From: Halomonas sp. ALS9
GTDB taxonomy: Bacteria; Pseudomonadota; Gammaproteobacteria; Pseudomonadales; Halomonadaceae
NCBI RefSeq assembly: GCF_001651035.1
Contig: NZ_LXRG01000183.1
Coordinates: 1 to 64,000, forward strand
Direction of reading: 5' to 3'
Length of the DNA stretch: 64,000 nt
The position numbers and the translations under genes were made by a program. How positions within the stretch are numbered: the first letter of the stretch is position 1; each line of letters opens with the position of its first letter. Under the pieces are notes generated by a model. The model did not search any database, had not been told where the DNA came from, and saw only the letters and a program-made list of their open reading frames with translations. Below are positions 61,259-64,000 of the stretch, piece after piece.

Positions 61259-61717
61259 ATGCAAAAATTGACTCAAATCATCACGCTCTCCGTTGCTCTT
61301 ACCGTCATTAGCGGCTGCAGCTACGTCGGCGTGTACAAGCGCGATATTCCCCAAGGCAACCTGATCACCCAGGAAATGGTCAGCCAGCTTCAGCCAGGAA
61401 TGACCCAAGAGCAGGTGACTTATGTGATGGGCAGACCGCTGCTAGAAGCGCCCTTTGACGCCAGCCAGTGGGATTATGTGTTTCGTTTAGATAAAGCGTA
61501 TGGCGATGTAGAGCAGCGCCGCGTAACGCTCACCTTCGATCCCCAGGGTCGTCTAGTGAACGTTGAGCAAGAAGGCGATTTATCTAAACCGTTGCCACTC
61601 GAAGGTGAGAGCAACATGGGGCCTGCAACGGAAGGCGTTGACCCAATGGATGCACTACCTGAAGAGAGCACCCAGACACGGCCACCAGCGAGCGTACAGC
61701 CTGTTCAACAGCTTTAG
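61259..61717 (+). CDS. bamE: Outer membrane assembly lipoprotein BamE (SmpA/OmlA)
   Basis: Lipoprotein subunit of the BAM complex that inserts beta-barrel proteins into the outer membrane. The signal peptide ends in a lipobox with C20 (VISGC). The domain has QGNLITQEMVSQLQPGMTQEQV and LTFDPQGRLVNV. At 152 residues it has a Pro/Gln-rich C-terminal extension of about 35 residues compared with E. coli BamE (113). Divergent from fur, 72 bp apart, as in Pseudomonas (omlA). Confidence 0.95.
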   Translation: MQKLTQIITLSVALTVISGCSYVGVYKRDIPQGNLITQEMVSQLQPGMTQEQVTYVMGRPLLEAPFDASQWDYVFRLDKAYGDVEQRRVTLTFDPQGRLVNVEQEGDLSKPLPLEGESNMGPATEGVDPMDALPEESTQTRPPASVQPVQQL

Positions 61718-61719
61718 CT

Positions 61720-62040
61720 TTAGCGGTGCCCTAGGTCGCTCGCTTGGCGCTTAGCGCGCTCTAGTCGAGCGGCCTTGGGGTCAATGGCCAATGGCCGGTA
61801 AACTTCAACCCGATCCCCGTCACGTAACGGCTGGGTATCAGGGTTGCGTAGCGCCTTTCCGAAGATACCCAGCGGTGCCTCGGCAAACGTATCGCCGGGC
61901 ACCTCAGGAAATAGTGCGGGCAAATCAGCCAAGGCAACGGCCTGGCGCGCTGTAGTGCCCTCAGGCACTCGCAGAGCCACTATGCGCTGTTTTGATGGAA
62001 GCGCATAGGCCACCTCAACGGCGAGCGTTTCAGCGACCAT
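61720..62040 (-). CDS. rnfH: RnfH family ubiquitin-fold protein
   Basis: Small beta-grasp protein of 106 residues (also called RatB), found beside ratA in many proteobacteria, role unresolved. It begins MVAETLAVEVAYALPSKQ and has LPALFPEV, GIFGKAL and RDGDRVEVYRPL typical of the family. Start at 62040 is chosen over one 11 codons upstream because family members begin near VEVAYA. It overlaps ratA by 11 bases, so the two are coupled. It ends 2 bases from the bamE stop, convergently. Confidence 0.92.
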   Translation of the reverse strand: MVAETLAVEVAYALPSKQRIVALRVPEGTTARQAVALADLPALFPEVPGDTFAEAPLGIFGKALRNPDTQPLRDGDRVEVYRPLAIDPKAARLERAKRQASDLGHR

Positions 62041-62464
62041 ACAGCTCGTTAGCGCGCTTGGTGAAGGCATCAACTAGCTGTCCGGCGATTTGCTGGAAGA
62101 GTTTTCCGAATGCCATGCCGAGCAGGCGATTGGCGAATTCAAACTCCATTTCCAAACTCACTTTGCAGGCGCCCTCTCCCATGGGGATAAACAGCCAACG
62201 GCCTTTAAGTCGCTTGAAGGGGCCTTTTACCAGCGAAAGCTCTATACGCTCGGGCGCATAAAGCTCGTTGCGAGTCGTAATAGTTTGCTCGACGCCGGCG
62301 CGTCCTAGGGTCATTTCGCCGATCAGATGCACATCATCATGCTCAAGCAAACGTGCCTGACGGCAGCCTGGCAAAAACTCCGGGTAGCGCTCGAAGTCAT
62401 TAACCAGATCGAACATTTTCTGGGGGGTGTGCCGCACTAAGGCGGAACGATTGACGGTTGGCAT
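62030..62464 (-). CDS. ratA: START-like domain protein RatA (COQ10 family)
   Basis: A 144-residue polyketide-cyclase/START-fold protein. It was described in E. coli as a 50S-binding inhibitor of 70S association; homologs in eukaryotes bind coenzyme Q. The motif region MFDLVNDFERYPEFLPGC is near the N-terminus and the amphipathic helix AFGKLFQQIAGQLVDAFTKRA near the end. Start at MPTVNRSALV; ten further codons upstream are optional. Divergent from smpB. Confidence 0.93.
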   Translation of the reverse strand: MPTVNRSALVRHTPQKMFDLVNDFERYPEFLPGCRQARLLEHDDVHLIGEMTLGRAGVEQTITTRNELYAPERIELSLVKGPFKRLKGRWLFIPMGEGACKVSLEMEFEFANRLLGMAFGKLFQQIAGQLVDAFTKRANELYGR

Positions 62465-62589
62465 TGACCTCTCCGCTGACTTCACAGTGCCCAAAGCGTA
62501 TCATGGGAAACAATTTTCAGACCTTAAATGGTATCACGCCTCCCCAAATAACGAAGGGGATGCCACTGACAGATTAATTATGAGGTTCC

Positions 62590-63081
62590 ATGGCCACTAA
62601 GAAAGGTAACAGTAAAGGTCCCGGTAGCAGCGTCATTGCCCAAAACAAGAAGGCCCGATTTGAATACCATATCGATGAAACCTTCGAGGCAGGTTTAGCA
62701 CTCGCTGGCTGGGAAGTTAAAAGCATGCGGGCCGGTAAAGCTCAGCTCACCGATACCTACATTTTGGTACGCAACGGCGAGGCGTTTCTGCTGGGTAGTC
62801 ATGTGATGCCGCTTAACACGGCAAGCACCCACGAGATTGCCGACCCGACGCGCACCCGTAAACTGCTGCTGCATCGTAAAGAGATCGCTAAGATCTTTTC
62901 AGTCACCCAGGACAAAGGTCATACCTGTGTGCCCCTTAAGCTTTACTGGAAGCGCAATAAAGTGAAGTGTGAGTTGGCGCTCGTGACTGGTAAACAGCTG
63001 CATGACAAGCGCGCGACAGAAAAAGACCGCGACTGGAACCGTCAAAAAGGGCGGATTATGCGGGAACATACCAAGGCTTAA
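62590..63081 (+). CDS. smpB: SsrA-binding protein SmpB
   Basis: tmRNA partner in trans-translation. It has 163 residues: an OB-fold with [37 protein letters not shown] and HKRE-type LLLHRKEI, and a basic C-terminal tail ([16 protein letters not shown]) that mimics mRNA in the decoding centre. Followed 45 bp later by ssrA, so both parts of the rescue system are adjacent. Confidence 0.98.
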   Translation: MATKKGNSKGPGSSVIAQNKKARFEYHIDETFEAGLALAGWEVKSMRAGKAQLTDTYILVRNGEAFLLGSHVMPLNTASTHEIADPTRTRKLLLHRKEIAKIFSVTQDKGHTCVPLKLYWKRNKVKCELALVTGKQLHDKRATEKDRDWNRQKGRIMREHTKA

Positions 63082-63126
63082 CTGGTCAATCAGCTGTGAG
63101 CACGTTAGAATGCTCACCTGTATTAA

Positions 63127-63507
63127 GGGGGCGACATGGTTTCGACGCCGGTGACAACCCTTGCGGTGCATGCCGAGAGCGTGATGTATCTCGTAAATCC
63201 CACATCACGAAAAAATAGTCGCAAATGACGAAAACTACGCTCAAGGCGCGCTAGCAGCTTAAACACTGTTAGCTTCTTGTCTGGCCCCAAGGTGATGTGC
63301 CTATTCATCACTGCGGGGATACGAGCTAAAGCTGATAGGACCGCGTTTGGTGGTGTCTTCTCGCCAAGCGTTAAACTTTAGAAGGCTCGCGTTGCTGAAT
63401 CCTGACCGTCGGAGTCAGTCGCGCTAAACTAAATGACGGAATCTAAGCATGTAGAGCCAATAGGCGCGTGCTGGCGGACGCGGGTTCAATTCCCGCCGCC
63501 TCCACCA
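63127..63507 (+). ncRNA. ssrA: Transfer-messenger RNA (tmRNA)
   Basis: A 381-nt tmRNA. The 5' GGGGGCG pairs with 3' CGCCTCC ahead of an encoded ACCA. The T-loop GGTTCAATTCC and the start GGGGGCGACATGGTTTCGAC are diagnostic. The tag ORF starts at the resume codon GCA (63221), preceded by TAGTC, and encodes ANDENYAQGALAA ending in TAA (63260-63262). It works with SmpB next door. The tRNA-like 3' end is a common phage/island attachment site, and the DNA beyond it looks accessory. Confidence 0.97.
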
Positions 63508-63524
63508 CCTTACTATACAAATCA

Positions 63525-63545
63525 AGCACCTACGGGTGCTTTTTT
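63525..63545 (+). terminator. Terminator after ssrA
   Basis: AGCACC/GGTGCT 6-bp stem, 4-base loop, then five or more T residues. Confidence 0.85.
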
Positions 63546-63598
63546 GTGCCTGTGGGGTGAAAAGGGCCTGTTTAGGAATAGCGTGTGGCGCTCATACG

Positions 63599-63618
63599 GC
63601 TGTCGTTTGTTCGACAGC
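63599..63618. other. Perfect 7-bp hairpin downstream of ssrA
   Basis: GCTGTCG (63599-63605) pairs with CGACAGC (63612-63618) around a 6-base loop. It is in the gap between the ssrA terminator and the BRCT gene end. On the minus strand it could help end that gene's transcript, though no T run follows. Confidence 0.4.
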
Positions 63619-63665
63619 AGATGTCGGCCAAGAGCGGTCTTTTAGGCGACACTGTGAAGCAGCGC

Positions 63666-64000
63666 TCAGGTCAGATTGCCTGAAAGAGCCCAATGCTCCT
63701 CAGTCAATATAACGATAGGCACTCCACTATCTCTGTACTCGACCGCCTTCTCAATTTTTCGACCAAATGTCTCGTGGGCCCAACTGTCTGTCACGTAAGT
63801 TCCGAGAACAAGGTAATTGAGATTCTTATTAACGCCTTTCGCGATAGCTCCTCCGAGGGACTCGGTTGCTTCATGGCATTGCTTCCGAGACCCGAACGCG
63901 CAGGTTCCAGTGAATAGAAACGATGTTCCCTCAAAAACTATTTCGGGAAGTGGCTCATTAATCGGAAGAGAGGAAGTCTTTGCTAATTCACCGATCTCAG
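63666..64000 (-). CDS. BRCT-domain protein, C-terminal part (cut by right edge)
   Basis: An open minus-strand frame enters from the right edge and stops at 63666-63668, giving the last 110 residues. The segment FLFTGTCAFGSRKQCHEAT, followed by LGGAIAKGVNKNLNYLVLG, a conserved tryptophan in TDSWAHETFG and KIEKAVEYRDSGVPIVIL, has the pattern of a BRCT domain. BRCT domains in bacteria occur in NAD ligase (LigA) and in small nuclease- or helicase-linked proteins; the ending here is not that of LigA. The N-terminal part and function lie outside the window. Its position directly after tmRNA suggests accessory or island DNA. Confidence 0.75.
   Translation of the reverse strand, partial: EIGELAKTSSLPINEPLPEIVFEGTSFLFTGTCAFGSRKQCHEATESLGGAIAKGVNKNLNYLVLGTYVTDSWAHETFGRKIEKAVEYRDSGVPIVILTEEHWALSGNLT

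Noticed and set aside
63433..63645. Plus-strand ORF starting in ssrA
   Set aside because: It overlaps the tRNA-like end of tmRNA and its terminator, so it is not a gene.
63693..63917. Plus-strand ORF of 74 codons near the right edge
   Set aside because: It is antisense to the BRCT-pattern frame, which has clear domain character; this one has none.

Overview
This 64 kb window is chromosomal DNA from a gammaproteobacterium. Gene order and protein character suggest Halomonadaceae (Halomonas/Vreelandella-like), close to but not inside Pseudomonas. The genus is inferred from synteny and cannot be proven from this window. Nearly everything is housekeeping, and much of the gene order matches blocks I recall from Pseudomonas aeruginosa and Escherichia coli.

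Layout from left to right. (1) 1-1.7 kb: the 5' end of a 16S rRNA gene running off the left edge, its boxA leader and strong promoter, then tyrS on the same strand. (2) 1.8-8.7 kb: anmK, pilT, and the yggS-proC-yggT-metX-metW-DUF4426 operon. (3) 8.7-21.9 kb: sfsA, an aminotransferase, dksA, gluQRS, a 58-residue membrane ORF, the cbrA/cbrB two-component system, an intergenic RNA gene resembling Pseudomonas CrcZ, then pcnB, folK, panB, panC and panD. (4) 22-24.6 kb: a thiolase and an MFS exporter. (5) 24.7-41 kb, minus strand: rlmE, ftsH, folP, glmM, tpiA, secG, tRNA-Leu, tRNA-fMet, rimP, nusA, infB, rbfA, truB, rpsO, pnp (listed in transcription order). (6) 40.9-58.9 kb: yhbY, then the conserved minus-strand block grpE-dnaK-dnaJ-dapB-carA-carB-greA. 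It is interrupted twice: a cytosine-5 methyltransferase with a helix-turn-helix lies between dapB and carA, and a 5 kb segment (DUF2218 gene, iron-complex type ABC transporter, EamA exporter, HNH endonuclease) lies between dnaJ and dapB. (7) 58.9-63.5 kb: recN with a candidate LexA box, fur/bamE, rnfH, ratA, smpB and ssrA (tmRNA). (8) 63.5-64 kb: accessory-looking DNA carrying the C-terminal part of a BRCT-domain protein cut by the right edge.

The most noteworthy element is the 0.9 kb gene-free gap between cbrB and pcnB. It has a near-consensus sigma-54 promoter, an upstream inverted repeat, about eight A-rich AANAANAA clusters (the Hfq/Crc-binding CA motif of Pseudomonas) and a factor-independent terminator. 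Together these predict a CrcZ-type decoy RNA of about 460 nt controlled by CbrAB. A second theme is a set of short degenerate tandem repeats (11-18 bp, 3-5 copies) in at least six intergenic gaps, twice starting at or overlapping the stop codon of a pantothenate gene. Other points of interest are the split methyltransferase/HNH pair around dapB, a Fur protein with a single cysteine, and two well-formed sigma-32 promoters in front of grpE and dnaK.
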